A DNA stretch of 64,000 bases from Cranoglanis bouderius. Lineage: Eukaryota > Chordata > Actinopteri > Siluriformes > Cranoglanididae. A program made the position numbers and the translations under genes. This document shows positions 30,844 to 42,639 of this stretch, piece by piece. The DNA lies in contig CM042544.1 of NCBI GenBank assembly GCA_023630585.1, forward strand, positions 9,271,756-9,335,755. The letters run 5' to 3'. Under the pieces are notes generated by a model. It was given only the letters and a program-made list of their open reading frames with translations, did not search any database and was not told the origin of the DNA. The first letter of the stretch is position 1, and every line of letters starts with the position of its first letter.

Positions 30844-32395
30844 TTAGTTTTGCTCCTGGGTACAACAAATGTGCCACCGAAGAGAATAAGTAGGTGTTGG
30901 AGCCATAGGCAGGAAACAATGCAACGGTGATGAATTGTCCTTGAGTATTTTAGTAAGAGTACGTATGGTGGCTTCCTCACGCCTCTCACTCAATTTTGGG
31001 AGAGATGAAGTCAGAATGCCTATTATCCGGCAGCATCGCCTTTGAATCCTCTCTAACTCCTCAGAGAGACCTTTAGGTAGACCTCCCCATACTGGACTAG
31101 CATATTCGAGAATTGGCCATATAAAAGTCAAATATACTTGCACCAAAACATCACAAGGAAGACCCACTTTTTTTGCAGTGCAAAGATAATATATTCTGGG
31201 GCGCACCTTCGAAATCATGTACTTAATGTGGGCATCCCATGACAAGTCAGAGGATATTTGAACTCCCAGCAATTTAAAGGTGGAAAGTCTACTAATTGCA
31301 TGTCCTGAGATAACAGGAGAGGGAGGGGAGGGAATGTTGTCCTCTCTCCTGGCATTAATTACCATGTCCACAGTCTTAGCTCCATTCATTGCCAATGTAA
31401 ATTCCTGTCCCCATTCCACTACAGAGTCCAAGGCCTTCTGAGTGAGTGCAGGTAAAAATCCCATTAGAAACTCTGTGATTGTTAGATCATCAGCATATTT
31501 CACAGGTATTACCGAAGGAGGCAAATATGAATCCAGGATATTTATACATATGACAAAAAGCAGAGGGGATAGAAGTCCCCCTTGAGGAACACCAGCTGGA
31601 ACTGGAAGTTAGACACACAGGAGCCCCACTTCATCCTCTGCTCTCTGTTACTCAGATAGCTCCTCACAATAAGCCAAAGGGGTCGTCTGACATGCAAGTC
31701 AGCTAAGGAATGTAACAGTCGACAATGTTCAATTGAGCCAAATGCTCGAGTGAAGTCAACAAAAACAGCGTGTATATCCATTTTAGGGGAGCTGTTAAGT
31801 GCTTCATGCCAGTGCTGCAGAATTTGAATCAAGGCAGTGTCAGTTGATCTGTTCCTCATAAAGCCGTGTTGTGATGGTTCGATCCTAGTAACTGTATCCT
31901 CCAGAATGGCTTCTCTGAGGATTCCTTCAAACACTTTTCCAACACAGCTGAGTAGTGAGATCTGGCGATAATCTGCTGGAAAACTAGGCTTTGCTTTTTT
32001 AGGAACAGCTTTGAATATAGCCTCCTTCCATTGTTCTGGGAAAATGTTATGCTGGATGCATGTATGGAAGATTTCACATAACACCGGTGCCAACACTTCA
32101 TGAAGTCTTTAGCACCCTAGGAGGAACACAGTCGGGACCAGCAGGCTTGGCTGCATTCACTTTACAGAGTCTAGTCTTAACTTGTCCAATACTCAGAGGA
32201 GGTACATTACAATTTGACAACTTGCAGGTAACTTCATCCGCAGACAAAGAAATATGGCTCGCATAATTCCACACAGAAGCAAAGTGCCTAGCCAGAGTGT
32301 CACACTCACGTTGCATGATGTTTTGATCCTGAGACACCATGTCACTCTTAACTCCTTCCACCCCCATTATATTCTTCACCAAACAGTCCTGATAC
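30575..32395 (-). mobile_element. CR1/Rex-like LINE inserted in the gag of the third LTR copy
   Basis: Tail units (sense AAACT, + strand 30578-30600) mark the 3' end. RT pieces on the - strand: NAAKPAGPDCVPPRVLKTS (about 32110), FPADYRQISLLSCVGKVFE, FVDFTRAFGSIEHCRLLHSL (about 31720), VKYADDLTITEF (about 31500, YADD kept), and IWPILEYASPVWGGLPKGLS (about 31080). Frames break near 32097 and 31530. A TA dinucleotide run (30766-30839) follows the coding part. The endonuclease is absent, so the copy is 5' truncated. Clade is uncertain. Confidence 0.75.
30766..30839. repeat. (TA)n microsatellite
   Basis: About 37 uninterrupted TA units directly after an A-rich run (30732-30760). It lies in the 3' non-coding part of the LINE. 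Confidence 0.97.
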
Positions 32396-33444
32396 ATGGA
32401 AGTCCACTGAGAAAAATAAATTGAGTTGAGAGCTGGCATGGATATCTCCGCATGACGTCTCCTCTGCTTTCCTGCTGCATCCATGGTGAAGTATTCTGTC
32501 ACGTCTTGTGGGTGATGGAGGCGAAGACGGATGCAAGTGCAGATAAAAGTCAGTTTATTCGGAACGGGCAGAATATTAGGAACACCAGTTGTACAATCCA
32601 AATCATAAGGCAGGTATCATGGTCGAGAACAGGCGTGGGTCAGGCAATCTACAAATGACATAAACTGGGCGAGACAAGTATCAAACACACGAGGAAACAG
32701 GGATCAAAAACCATAAAAAACAACACGATGAATAAAGGCTTGGTAGTAGACAGACCGCACTAAGGAAACTGCACTAATACTTTGCGCCGAAAAAAGACAC
32801 ACAAGGGGTTTAAATAATAAATGTAATCATGGTTACCACAACACAGCTGAGACATATTAGGACATAACCAATGACAATACAGGGGCGGAGACAAGACATG
32901 AACCAAAACAAAACACATGTGGAGAAGTAAATAGTCAATGTCACTGAACCCAGAAGTTAATTGTGTCTAGGGGTCAGAAAGTCTCCAAAACTACAATCCG
33001 AATCACCTACATCACCACAAGTTGTTTGGAAGGGTTTCAAGAAAAAAGCCTCTACTCTCATCCAAAAAACAAACTCAAGCACCTTCAGTTTTCCAGACAC
33101 TACTGGAACTTCAAATGAGATCGGTTTCTATGGTCAGATGAAACCAAAATAGAGCTTTTTGGCTATAAACACCAGAGGTGGTTTTGGCACACACAAAGAG
33201 GTAGCCATATGGTAGCCATATGAGTCAGTCATGCCCACAGTTAAATATGGTGGTGGTTCTTTAATGTTTTGGGGCTGTTTTTCTGCCAGAGGACCTAGAC
33301 ATTTTGTTAGGATACATGGCATCATGGATCAAATCAAATACCAACAGATATTAAATGGAAAATGTCTATCTAAATTAAAACCTGACTGCCAGAAAGCTTA
33401 AAGCCATGGTTGGAGCTTCCAGCAGGACAGTGATCCAAAACATA

Positions 33445-35005
33445 CAGCCGTGGCCAAAAGTTTTGAGAATGACACAAATATTATTTTTTTACAAAGTCTG
33501 CTGCCTCAGTTTTTATGATGGCAATTTGCATATACTCCAGAATGTTATGAAGAGTGATCAGATGAATTGTAATTAATTTCAAAGTCCCTCTTTGCCATGA
33601 AAATGAACTTAATCCCAAAAAACATGTCCACTGCATTTCAGCCCTTCCACAAAAGGACCAGCTAACATCATGTCAGTGATTCTCTCGTTAACACAGGTGA
33701 GAGTGTTAACGAGGACAAGATTGGAGATCACTCTGTCATGCTGATTGAGTTAGAATAACAGACTGGAAGCTTTAAAAGGAGGGTGGTGCTTGAAATTATT
33801 GTTCTTCCTCTGTTAACTATGGTTACCTGCAAGGAAACAAGTGCAGCCATTATTGCTTTGCACAAAAAGGGATTCACAGGCAAGGATATTGTTGCTAGTA
33901 AGATCGCACCTAAATCAACCATTTATCGGATCATCAAGACCTTCAGGGAGAGAGGTTCAACTGTTGTGAAGAAGGCTTCAGGGCGCCCAAGAAAGTCCAG
34001 CAAGCTCCAGGACCATCTCCTAAAGTTGAGTCAGCTGCGGGATCGGGGCACCACCAGTGCAGAGCTTGCTCAAGAATGGCAGCAGGCAGGTGTGAGTGCG
34101 TCTGTATGCACAGTAAGACTTTTGGAGGACGGCCTGGTATCAAGAAGGGCAGCAAAGAAGCCACTTCTCTCCAGGAAAAACATCAGGGACAGACTGCTAT
34201 TCTGCAAAAAGTACAGGGATTGGACTGCTGAGGACTGGGGTAATGTCATTTTCTCTGATGAACCCCCTTTCCTATTGTTTGGGGCATCTGGAAAAAAGCT
34301 TGTCCTGTGAAGAAAAGGTGAGCGCTACCATCAGTCCTGTGTCATGCCAACAGTAAAGCATCCTGAGACCACTCATGTGTGGGGTTGCTTCTCAGCCAAG
34401 GGAGTGGGCTCACTCACAATTTGGCCTAAGAACACAGCCATGAATAAAAAATGGTACAAAAACATCCTCAGAGAGCAACTTCTCCCAACCATCCAAGAAC
34501 AGTTTGGTGACGAACAATGCCTTTTCCAGCATCATGGGGCACCTTGCCACAAGGAAAAAGTGATAACGAAGTGGCTCGGGGAACAAAACATCGACATTTT
34601 GGGTCCATGGCCAGGAAACTCCCCAGACCTTAATCCCATTGAGAATTTGTGGTCTATCTTCAAGAGGCGGGTGGACAAACAAAAACCCACAAACTCTGAC
34701 AAACTCCAAGCATTGATTATGCTTGAATGGGCTGCCATCAGTCAGGGTGTGGCCCAGAAGTTGATTGACAGCATGCCAGGGCGAATTGCAGAGGTCTTGA
34801 AAAAGAAGGGTCAACACTGCAAATATTGACTCTTTGCATAAACTTCATGTAATTGTCAGTAAAAGCCACTGGCACTTATGAACTGCTTGTGATTATACTT
34901 CAGTAACAGTTAGTAACATCTGGCAAAAAGATCTAAAAACACTGAAGCAATAGACTTTGTGAAAATTAATATTTGTGTCATTCTCAAAACTTTTGGCCAC
35001 GGCTG
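33445..35005 (+). mobile_element. Tc1 element, innermost insertion, single stop and altered catalytic residue
   Basis: Perfect-looking ends cagccgtggccaaaagtttt (33445) and aaaacttttggccacggctg (ending 35005) with TA at 33443-33444 and 35006-35007. It interrupts the outer transposase at a codon run equivalent to QQDSDPKH|T. Length 1561 bp. This is the best preserved terminal pair in the nest. Confidence 0.92.
33819..34829 (+). pseudogene. Tc1 transposase, near full length, inactivated
   Basis: Reads MVTCKETSAAIIALHKKGFT (paired helix-turn-helix), a GRPRK minor-groove motif (GRPRKSSKL), then NVIFSDEPPFLLFG with the first catalytic Asp. A TGA at 34308-34310 interrupts the frame where the family has Arg, consistent with a CpG transition. 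The frame then continues unshifted: HPETTHVWGCFSAKG, then LFQHHGAPCHKEKV where the second catalytic Asp is His, then NSPDLNPIENLWSIFKRRVD with the Glu. It ends KKKGQHCKY. The stop and the D-to-H change each suffice to kill it. Confidence 0.88.
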
Positions 35006-35475
35006 TACATCAATATCAACACAAAAATGGTTTACTGACCACAAAATCAAGGTCCTGCCCTGGCCATCCCAGTCCCTTGACTTAAACCCATAGAAAACCT
35101 GTGGGGTGAACTGAAGAGGAGAGTCCTCCAGCATGGACCTTGAAATTTGAAGGCTCTGGAGAGATTCTGTATGGAGGAATGGTCTCAGATCCCTTGCCAT
35201 GTATTCTCCAACCTCATCAGGCATTATAGGAGAAAACTCAGCTGTTATCTTGACAAAGGGAGGTAGCACAAAGTATTGCCTAAATGCGTGCCAATAATTG
35301 TTGTTTATTGTTAAATAAAACTTTGTTTTGTTTGTAATAGTTTGATAACCATGAGAGCAGAGTATTTTGTGGATTTTTTTTTAACAAAAGATCAAAAGGT
35401 TAAACAATAAAGATGATTTTTCACAGCCTTCTTTGCTCATATTCACCAACGGTGCCAATATTAGTGGAGGCATTG

Positions 35476-35645
35476 TATTCTTTCTCCAAGAAATACACCT
35501 AAACAAAAATGAATGTATTAAGATGTAGATGGAGTGGACAGATTTACCATTCTTTAGATTTACCATACACTTTTATACACTTTTATGAACACAGACACAC
35601 CAGCATTTCATAAGCACGTTCTTACTCAGATGCCTGACTTTCAAT
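35476..35645. other. Short intronic gap
   Basis: Unrecognised AT-rich sequence between two Tc1 elements. Confidence 0.4.
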
Positions 35646-36700
35646 GCTGTGAAAAAGTATTTATTCTGTATTTGTATATATCTCATACTAAATAGTTTTA
35701 GATCTTCAAACAAAATACAACATAAAACAAAGGGTAAACACTCTGAGTAAACACACAGTACAGTATTCTTTATTTTTATTGTAGCAAAAAAGTTAAAAGT
35801 TATCCAACACCTATCACCTATGTGAAAAACTAATTTCCCCCTTAAACTTAAAATCTGGTTGTGCCACCTTTACCAGCAATAACTGCAATAAAATGCTTTT
35901 GATAACTGGAGATCAGTCCAGCACTAGGACTTACTCCTATGCTTTGGATCATTGTCTTGCTGCATAATCCAGTTGCTCTTGAGATTAAATTTATGGAGTG
36001 AAGACCAGACTAGGATTTTCTGGTAGAGAGCAGAATTCATGTTTTCCTCAATTATTGCAAGTTGCCCAGGCCCTGAAGCAGCAAAGCATCCCCAGACCAT
36101 CACACTCCCACCACCATGCTTGATTGTAGGTATGATGTTCCTTTTGTGGAATTCTGTGTTTGGTTTACACCACATGTAACGGGACACCTGTCTTCCAAAC
36201 AGTTTCACTTTCAACTCATCAACCCACAGAACATTGTCCCAAAAGGTTTGAGGATCATCAAGGTGTCTTTTGGCAAAATACAGACAAGCCTTAATGTTCT
36301 TCTGGGTTAGCAGTGGTTTTCACCTTGCCACTCTTCCAAATGCCATTTTTGCCCAGTGTTTTTCTGATAGTGGAGTCATGAAAAGTGACCTTTACTGATG
36401 CAAGAGAGGCCTGTAGGTCCTTTGATGTTGTCCTTGGCTCTTTTGTGACTTGATGGATGAGTAGTTGCTGTGTTCTTGGAGGAATTTTGGAAGGTCAGCC
36501 ACTTCTGAGAAAGTTCAATACTGTCATTTGGAGATAATTGCTCTCACTGTGGTCCTTTGGAGTCCTAGACCCTTTGAAATAGCTTTGTAACCTTTCCCAG
36601 ATTCATGTATTTCAATCACCATTTTCCTCAATATTTCTGGAATTTCTTTCAATTTTGGCATAGTGTGTTACTGGGTAAGACCAATTTAGTTTGAGATATA
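35646..36700 (-). mobile_element. Tc1-like element, C-terminal part of transposase deleted
   Basis: The left end resembles gtgaaaaagtatttattctg, a family shared with 45753-46500. On the - strand the transposase starts near 36661 (MPKLKEIPE-like). Later pieces read IPTIKHGGGSVMVWGCFAAS and WIMQQDNDPKHRSKS (second Asp kept) at 36140-35924. The DLNPIE block is missing; the sequence drops from there into the terminal region. Confidence 0.75.
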
Positions 36701-36720
36701 CACAAAAACAAGACAAATCA

Positions 36721-37695
36721 GGATGGCGGCACAGGATCCCGGACTTTCATTGCTTGGGACTTTAAGTTTTGACAATTTTTAGAACACTCATCCACTTGTA
36801 GAGCAACACCTTCAAAGTCTAGCATTTTTCTTAATTACTTTTTGGTGGATGCTAAACTGTTGTCACATACTTGTAATATGAAATACCATTAAACTGTGAT
36901 TTCAGATCATGCTCCCCTTTCCTTTTCTTTAAACTTAGAAAATATATCCTATTCTGAAAGGACCTGGAAACATGACTCACAACTTTTAAAACAACCGGAG
37001 ATTTGTACTTTCCTTCGAAAACAATTTCCTTTTTCTTAGAAATGTATGAAATGATCTTTAAGAAACGTCTCTATCGATATTATGGGAAACAACAAACGCC
37101 TACATACGGGGCTGCATAGTACACTATATGGCCCAAAGCTTGTGGACACCTGACCATCACAAACATATGTGGACCTTCCCCAAAGTTGGAAGCACACAAG
37201 GATGTATAGGACATCTTTGTATGCTTTCTTTCACTAAAACTAAGGGGTCGAGCCCAAACATTTTTCAGCATGACAATGCCCCTGTGCACAAAGTGAGGTC
37301 CATGAAGACTTGGTTTGCACAAACCTTTGGCCATATAATGTATTTTTTCAGGCTATGAGGGAAAAAAAGAAAACAAATTGAGTTGGCAGAATTGGAACTA
37401 CAAAAACAGCCACTCTCTGTGACACAAATATAATCAGATGCTTTCATATCAAATCATCAGAGCATTCCTGGTTACACAACAAAAACATTTTGAAATTGGT
37501 GCAAAACCACACAGGTTTTCAATTTAGGAAAATGGAAAATGACAGGACAATATGATGTCATACCAAAATATGATGTTGTGTTCATCAAAGAAAAATATAA
37601 ACTACAGATTTAAGCAATATTGCAAATCATTGTACCTCTGTAATGCCACAGATGATGTTATTTCAAAGCTTATTAGATAGTAATCTTCCCACCTT
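36721..37695 (+). mobile_element. L1-type LINE remnant, left part
   Basis: Reads in pieces: SDHAPLSFSLNLENISYSER and WKHDSQLLKQPEICTFLRKQ at about 36895-37025, the end of an endonuclease and the linker of L1/Tx1-like elements. Further degenerate linker follows to 37690. The RT part resumes at 44136 on the far side of a gypsy insertion. A Tc1-type end (37119-37345) also interrupts it. Confidence 0.55.
37119..37345. mobile_element. Tc1-type non-autonomous fragment (left end)
   Basis: Begins tagtacactatatggcccaa, then gtggacacctgaccatcaca and an internal piece with cagcatgacaatgcccctgt (remnant of a transposase DNAPVH block). Same family as 1680-1970 and 44636-45114. Confidence 0.65.
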
Positions 37696-38205
37696 TGTGA
37701 CAGTGGGCCTGCAGCCCACGTGCAACAAAGCCAACGCTCTCCTCGCACAACTGCCACATGGGTGCTGAAAGGACAGCTCCCATCTGTTGTGGAAAGCACA
37801 GAAGCACATGGCTGTAAGGCGGGGCAGCAGAAACACACACGGCTGGTGGCAAATGATTACAGTGGCAGCTCTCTACTCTCCTGCAGAAGCCAGGTGGATA
37901 TAAAAGGGCTCTCTTCTACAGAAGCAGATGACAGCGAAGAAAATGACACTCCCTGGCAGTGCTGCGCCCCGTGCCCATGCCCACGGTCAACTGCAAGCCT
38001 CCTGGGTTCAGCCTGGACATGGCTCCTGCCTGGTTGACTTGCCCCATGACGGGACGACTGTGATGTCCCCCATCTTCACCCTTATTCCTCACTACCTCAC
38101 CATCCCCTTCCCCACTTTAATTAAAAAATTAAAAGAGAATATTTTTCTCCAATTTTTGCCTCCTGTGTGTCTGTGTTCAGCCCACTGCAGCCTTGAGTAG
38201 CTGCA

Positions 38206-39370
38206 GTGCTGGAGAATGCAGATCTGAAAATGGAACCCCACCCCCCCAATTGATACAATGCTACCTCCAGGAAACAAACATCCATCAGCTGGTGGGATCC
38301 CAGGAACTGGCCCAAAGCCTCTGCGTGACCATACAGGAGCTGCTAAACTTAAAGAAGCCCCATTCTGCTCCTGCCATTCCACTCCCCAACCCCTGCCAAG
38401 ATGCCCAGCGTCTGCTCACCAAGTTAAGCAGTGAGGATGACATCAAAATCTACCTGCAGACCTTCGAGCGAATCACCCTCCATGAAGACTAGGATGAAGA
38501 GGACTGGGCCTACATACTTTCTCCATTTCTCTCGGGGAAGGCTCAACTGGTTCACTGTGGTCTGTCCCACCAGTGCGGTGGCAGAGTTTCACCAGTGGAC
38601 CTACCACCCCAGAGCCACCCCTCGGACTCATATGGACACACTACTCTGCACAGCTAAGAGGTGGGTTCAGCCCAAAAAACACCGCCACGGAGGTTGTTAA
38701 GAGGGTGATAATGGATGGTTCCTGAGGGCTCTGGTGCTCGAGTTGTTCAAGTGTGCCTTGGGAACCCTGGAAATTGGCAGGGGAGAGCAACGGGAGATCC
38801 ATCCCAGCCCACACCGTTTCCAACCCTCTCACTGCTCAGAACTGGACCTCCATGTGGAGAGAAGACACACCAATAGCCACCCCACCCATGGAACTCCTCA
38901 GGATGAGCCCATGCATACTGACCCAGACTCCTCCAGTCCACAGCAGTCCACAAATCCTAATGCACCTGGCCCCCTTGCACCAACTGGGGGGCCACCTGGG
39001 GGCTCGCAACATACTTGAAAAGCTATGAGACAGATTCCTCTGGCCTGGCATCGATCTGTGTCAGCTGTTGCAGATAAAGCACCTAAGAACAACCATCTAC
39101 CGCCTGAATGTTTTAATCGGACACTCAAGCAGATGCTGCGAAGGGTGGTAGACGAATAGGGTAGTAAGTGGGACCTCCTTCTCCCTTATGTCCTCTTCAC
39201 TGTCCGAGAGACTTCACAGGCATCTACAGGCTTCACCCCCTTTGAGCTCCTCTTCAGACGGTGACGTTGAGGACTGTTGGACGTGGCCCGAGAACCCTGG
39301 GAGGAACAGCTGTCCCAGTTCCGCTCCCTTGTTGAGTACATACAGATGCGGCCATTAAGAAGGCATGTTT
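38206..39370 (+). pseudogene. Gag and integrase remnants of the gypsy element
   Basis: Gag piece: LNLKKPHSAPAIPLP, then SSEDDIKIYLQTFERITLHE and, after a stop, WAYILSPFLSGKAQLVHC. Integrase zinc-binding and core C-terminal pieces follow after a deletion of protease and most of the core. Several in-frame stops (for example near 38491, 39028 and 39158). The element cannot encode a working protein. Confidence 0.65.
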
Positions 39371-39753
39371 TTCCACACGGTTTCATGAGATTTGACACAT
39401 TACACAAGCACACACGAACTGGAAAAAAAGCTCATTACATCAACACTCTCAACTGAGCTGATGGTTGCTGGCATATACAACCAGGACAATACCGCTTTGT
39501 AATACAATCTTCTAATTAGAAACTTGTTTAAATTGGGTTTAGCATAAGTTTTGATGAGAAATGTAATATTTTTATGTAAACCATACATAATATTTTTAAA
39601 TCTAACCGACCACACATTCCGTTTTTTTTTCAGTGTAGGCTCAGGGATGTTTAATGTGCTTTGCTGCTTGTTGCAAAATGGTTCTGAAAGATTCACAGAT
39701 CCACCAAGCACAAGCAGATCATGGGCTTCAGTACAAGCCCACCAACCCCTGTA
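39371..39753. other. Degenerate gypsy interior
   Basis: Sequence between the integrase remnant and the nested Tc1; no clear motif, presumably decayed pol DNA. The TA target of the Tc1 is at 39752-39753. Confidence 0.4.
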
Positions 39754-42623
39754 CAACCCCAATTCCAAAAAAGTTGTGACGCTGTGTAAAATGTAAATAA
39801 AAACAGAATGCAATGATTTGCAAATCTCATAAACCCATATGTTATTCACAATAGAACATAGAAAACATATCAAATGTTTAAACTGAGGAAATGTACAATT
39901 TTAAGGAAAAAATAAGGTAGTTTTGAATTTGATGGCAGCAACATGTCTCAAAAAAGTTGGGACATGTTGGGACACTGTGTAGCATCCCTCTTCTTTCAAC
40001 AACAGTCTGTATACATCTGGGAAATGAGGAGACCAGTTTTGGTAGAGGAATGTTGTCCCATTCATGTCTATTACAGGATTCTAGCTGCTCAACAGTCCTC
40101 TGTCTTCTTTGTCATATTTTTTGTTTCATGATGTGCCAAATGTTTTAAGTTGGTGAAAGGTTCAGCACCTGGACTCTTCTACTACAAAGCCATGCTGTTG
40201 TAATAGATGCAGTATGTGATTTAGCATTGTCTTGCTGAAATATGCAAGGCTTTCCTTGAAAAAGATCTCGTCTGGATGGAAGCATATGTTGCTCTAAAAC
40301 CTGTATATACCTTTCAGCACTGATGGTGCCTTTCCAGATGTGCAAGCTGCCCATTCCATAGGCACTAATGCACCCCTGTACCATCAGAGATGCAGGCTTT
40401 TGAACTGAGTGCTGATAACAAGCCGGATGGTCCCTCTCCTCTTTAGTCCAGAGGATGCGGCATCCATGGTTTCCAAAAAGAATTTCAAATTTTGATTTGT
40501 CTGACCACAGAACAGTTTTCCACTATGCTTCAGTCCATTTTAATTGAGCTTTGGCCCAGAGAAGACGGTGGCGTTTCTGTAATCATGTTCACATATGGCT
40601 TCTTCTTTGCATGATAGAGATTTAACCTGCATTTGTGGATGGCACGGAGAACTGTGTTCAGACAGTGAGTTCTGGAGGTGTTTCTGAGCCCATGCAGTGA
40701 TTTCCATTACAGAATCATGCCTGTTTTTAATAGAGTGCCGCCTGAGGGCCTGAAGATCATGGGCATGCAATATTGATTTTCACCCTTGTCCCTTGGGCAC
40801 CCTTGTCCCTTGAGATTTCTCTGAAACTTTTGATCATATTGAAGGCTGCCCACCTTCTCTCCTGAGCATCATCAAGTCCTTCCATGACAATATGAAAGGC
40901 ACCATCTCCTTTGATGGATCCTCCTCTCATCCTTTTAACATTCGAAGCGGTGTTAAACAAGGATGCGTACTGGCTCCTACCCTCTTCAGAATCTACTTTG
41001 CTGTCCTCCTGAATCATGCATTTGGACAGAGTACGGAAGGGATATACCTCCGCACAAGATCAGATGGAAAGCTGTTCAACCTCGCTAGACTGAGGGCCAA
41101 GACAAAGACAAGGGAAGTCACACTGAGAGATTTCCTTTGCGCTGATGGTGCAGCAGTAACAACTCATGATGAAGCCAGCCTTCAATGACTTCTAGACTGC
41201 TTCTCTGAAACCTGCAAGGCCTTCGGCCTGACCATAAGCCTGAAGAAGACTAATGTGTTGGGCCAGGATGTGGAAAGCGCACCGCACATCAGCATTGACA
41301 ACTACGAGCTGGAAGTAGTCCACGACTTTACCTACTTAGGCTCTTCCATCTCCGACAACTTGTCCCTGGATGTGGAGCTAAACAAGAGAATTGGAAAGGC
41401 AGCCACAACCTTTCCGCACCTTCAAAAGAGAGTGTGGACAAACCCCAAACTGACTGAACAGACCAAGTCTTGGGTCTACCAGGCATGTGTCTTGAGCACC
41501 CTCCTCTATGCAAATGAATCATGGACATTATGTGCACACCAAATGAAGAGGCTCTATGCCTTCCACATGCGCAGCCTCAGGCGCATCCTAAACATAATGT
41601 GGAAAGACAAGGTCACAAACAGCGAGGTCCTGGGCCACATCAACATGCCTTCTATGGCTACCCTGCTAACTCAGAGATGACTACGTTGGCTCAGCCACAT
41701 ACGTCGCATGGAAGAAGGCAGAATCCCCAAAGACCTCCTGTATGGCGAGCTGTCATCAGGAAAAAGACCAGCTGGTCGCCCTCAGCTCTGCTTCAAAGAT
41801 ATCTGCAAACATGACCTGAAAGCAACTGGCATAGACAGTACACATGGGAAAATGCTGCAGATGAAAGAGACACACATGGGAAAATGCTGCAGATGAAAAT
41901 GCTGCAGATGAAAGAGACACTTGGAAACAGCTGGTGCGCAAAGGACTCGACCAATTCGAAGAGCAGCAACTACAGCATGCTAAGTCTAAATGTGCTACTA
42001 GGAAGGCTAGGCTCCACACAGACCGGCCCTCATCACCTTCATCTGTAACAAGTGCCGCAGAGACTGTCACTCACGTGTTGGACTGTACAGTCACAGCAGA
42101 CACTGTTCTGCTCCAAACCTGGACGGAGAGCGCTCTACTCCATGATCCTTCGGGACCGATGGATGCCTACTAGGTGATGAGATATTCAAACAATTTTACA
42201 TTGAGGAACATTATTATGAATTGTTCCACAATTTGTAGACAGTTTTTTGCAAAGTGGTGAACCTCTGCCCATCTTTACTTCTGAGAGACTGTGCCTCTCT
42301 AAGATACTCTTTTTATACCCAGTCATGTTACTGACCTGTTGCCAATTAACCTAATTAGTTGCAAATGTTCCTCCAGCTGTTTATTTTTAGTAACACTTAC
42401 TTTTCCAGCCTTTTGTTGCCCCGTCCCAACTTTTTTGAGACGAGTTGCGGCCATCAAATTCAAAATTACCTTTTTTTTCTTAAAATGGTACATTTACTCA
42501 GTTTAAACATTTGATGTTTTCTATGTTCTATTGTGAATAAAATGGATTTATTAGATTATCAAATTGCATTCTGTTCTTATTTACATTTTACACAGTGTCC
42601 CAACTTTTTTGGAATTGGGGTTG
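39754..42623 (-). mobile_element. Tc1-like element nested in the gypsy element, split by a LINE
   Basis: Ends caaccccaattccaaaaaag (39754) and the mirrored cttttttggaattggggttg (ending 42623), TA at 39752-39753 and 42624-42625. Minus-strand transposase pieces: 40770-40540 (HSIKNRHDSVMEITAWAQKH) and 40384-40145 (GCISAYGMGSLHIWKGTI, FQQDNAKSHTASITTAW with the second Asp). The N-terminal third lies beyond a LINE insertion, near 42180-42350. Without that insertion the element would be about 1.5 kb. A deleted copy is at 4870-5349. Confidence 0.85.
40775..42172 (+). mobile_element. LINE fragment (RT fingers to C-terminus) inserted in the Tc1
   Basis: The plus strand reads SGVKQGCVLAPTLFRIYFAV (about 40945), then FNLARLRAKTKTREVTLRDF and FLCADGAAVTTHDEAS, where the YADD-type box reads CADGA, so catalysis is lost. 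After a stop at about 41188: NYELEVVHDFTYLGSSISDN, LNKRIGKAATTFPHLQKRVW, VYQACVLSTLLYANESWTLC (41255-41680), then ELSSGKRPAGRPQLCFKDIC at about 41755. It is a non-LTR retrotransposon of the type often annotated as jockey-like RT in fish; clade not assigned. A short duplication (acacatgggaaaatgctgcag, tandem) lies near 41840-41900. Confidence 0.75.
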
Positions 42624-42639
42624 TATAGAGTATATGTCC

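Larger units (their letters stand above)
29936..32957 (-). mobile_element. Third gag-only LTR element copy, interrupted by a LINE
   Basis: The 5' LTR runs 32497 to about 32957 (tgtcacgtcttgtgggtgat). A truncated 3' LTR starts at about 29936-29940 (tcacgttttgtgggtgatgg). The gag start MDAAGKQRRR is at 32484. After a LINE insertion gag resumes at 30574 and reads in one frame QSFFLQSQFYFASLEDPKPD, LLLSQLIGSARQWAELHI and VSQFVGLLIMVCGSPEF to about 30190. The zinc finger and tail are deleted. The LTR/internal complementary pair is AATACTT (32776-32782) with AAGTATT (32489-32495). Confidence 0.75.
26457..35475 (+). mobile_element. Tc1 element expanded to 9 kb by nested insertions
   Basis: Ends cagtgtcctccactaatact (26457) and the mirrored agtattagtggaggacactg-like sequence (ending cattg at 35475), with TA at 26455-26456 and 35476-35477. 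Its own parts are 26457-26630, 29690-29935, about 32958-33444 and 35006-35475. They include a transposase start (MGKTKEYSCDVQQKVV at 29887) and a degenerate LWSDETKIELFG-type block near 33130 (this copy reads WSDETKIELFG). Inserted inside are a Tc1-type element with a LINE, an LTR element with a LINE, and a further Tc1. The removed host parts join across each insertion. Confidence 0.85.

Noticed and set aside
30719..30989. Membrane-like minus-strand frame with IYIYIY repeats
   Set aside because: It translates the (TA)n microsatellite.
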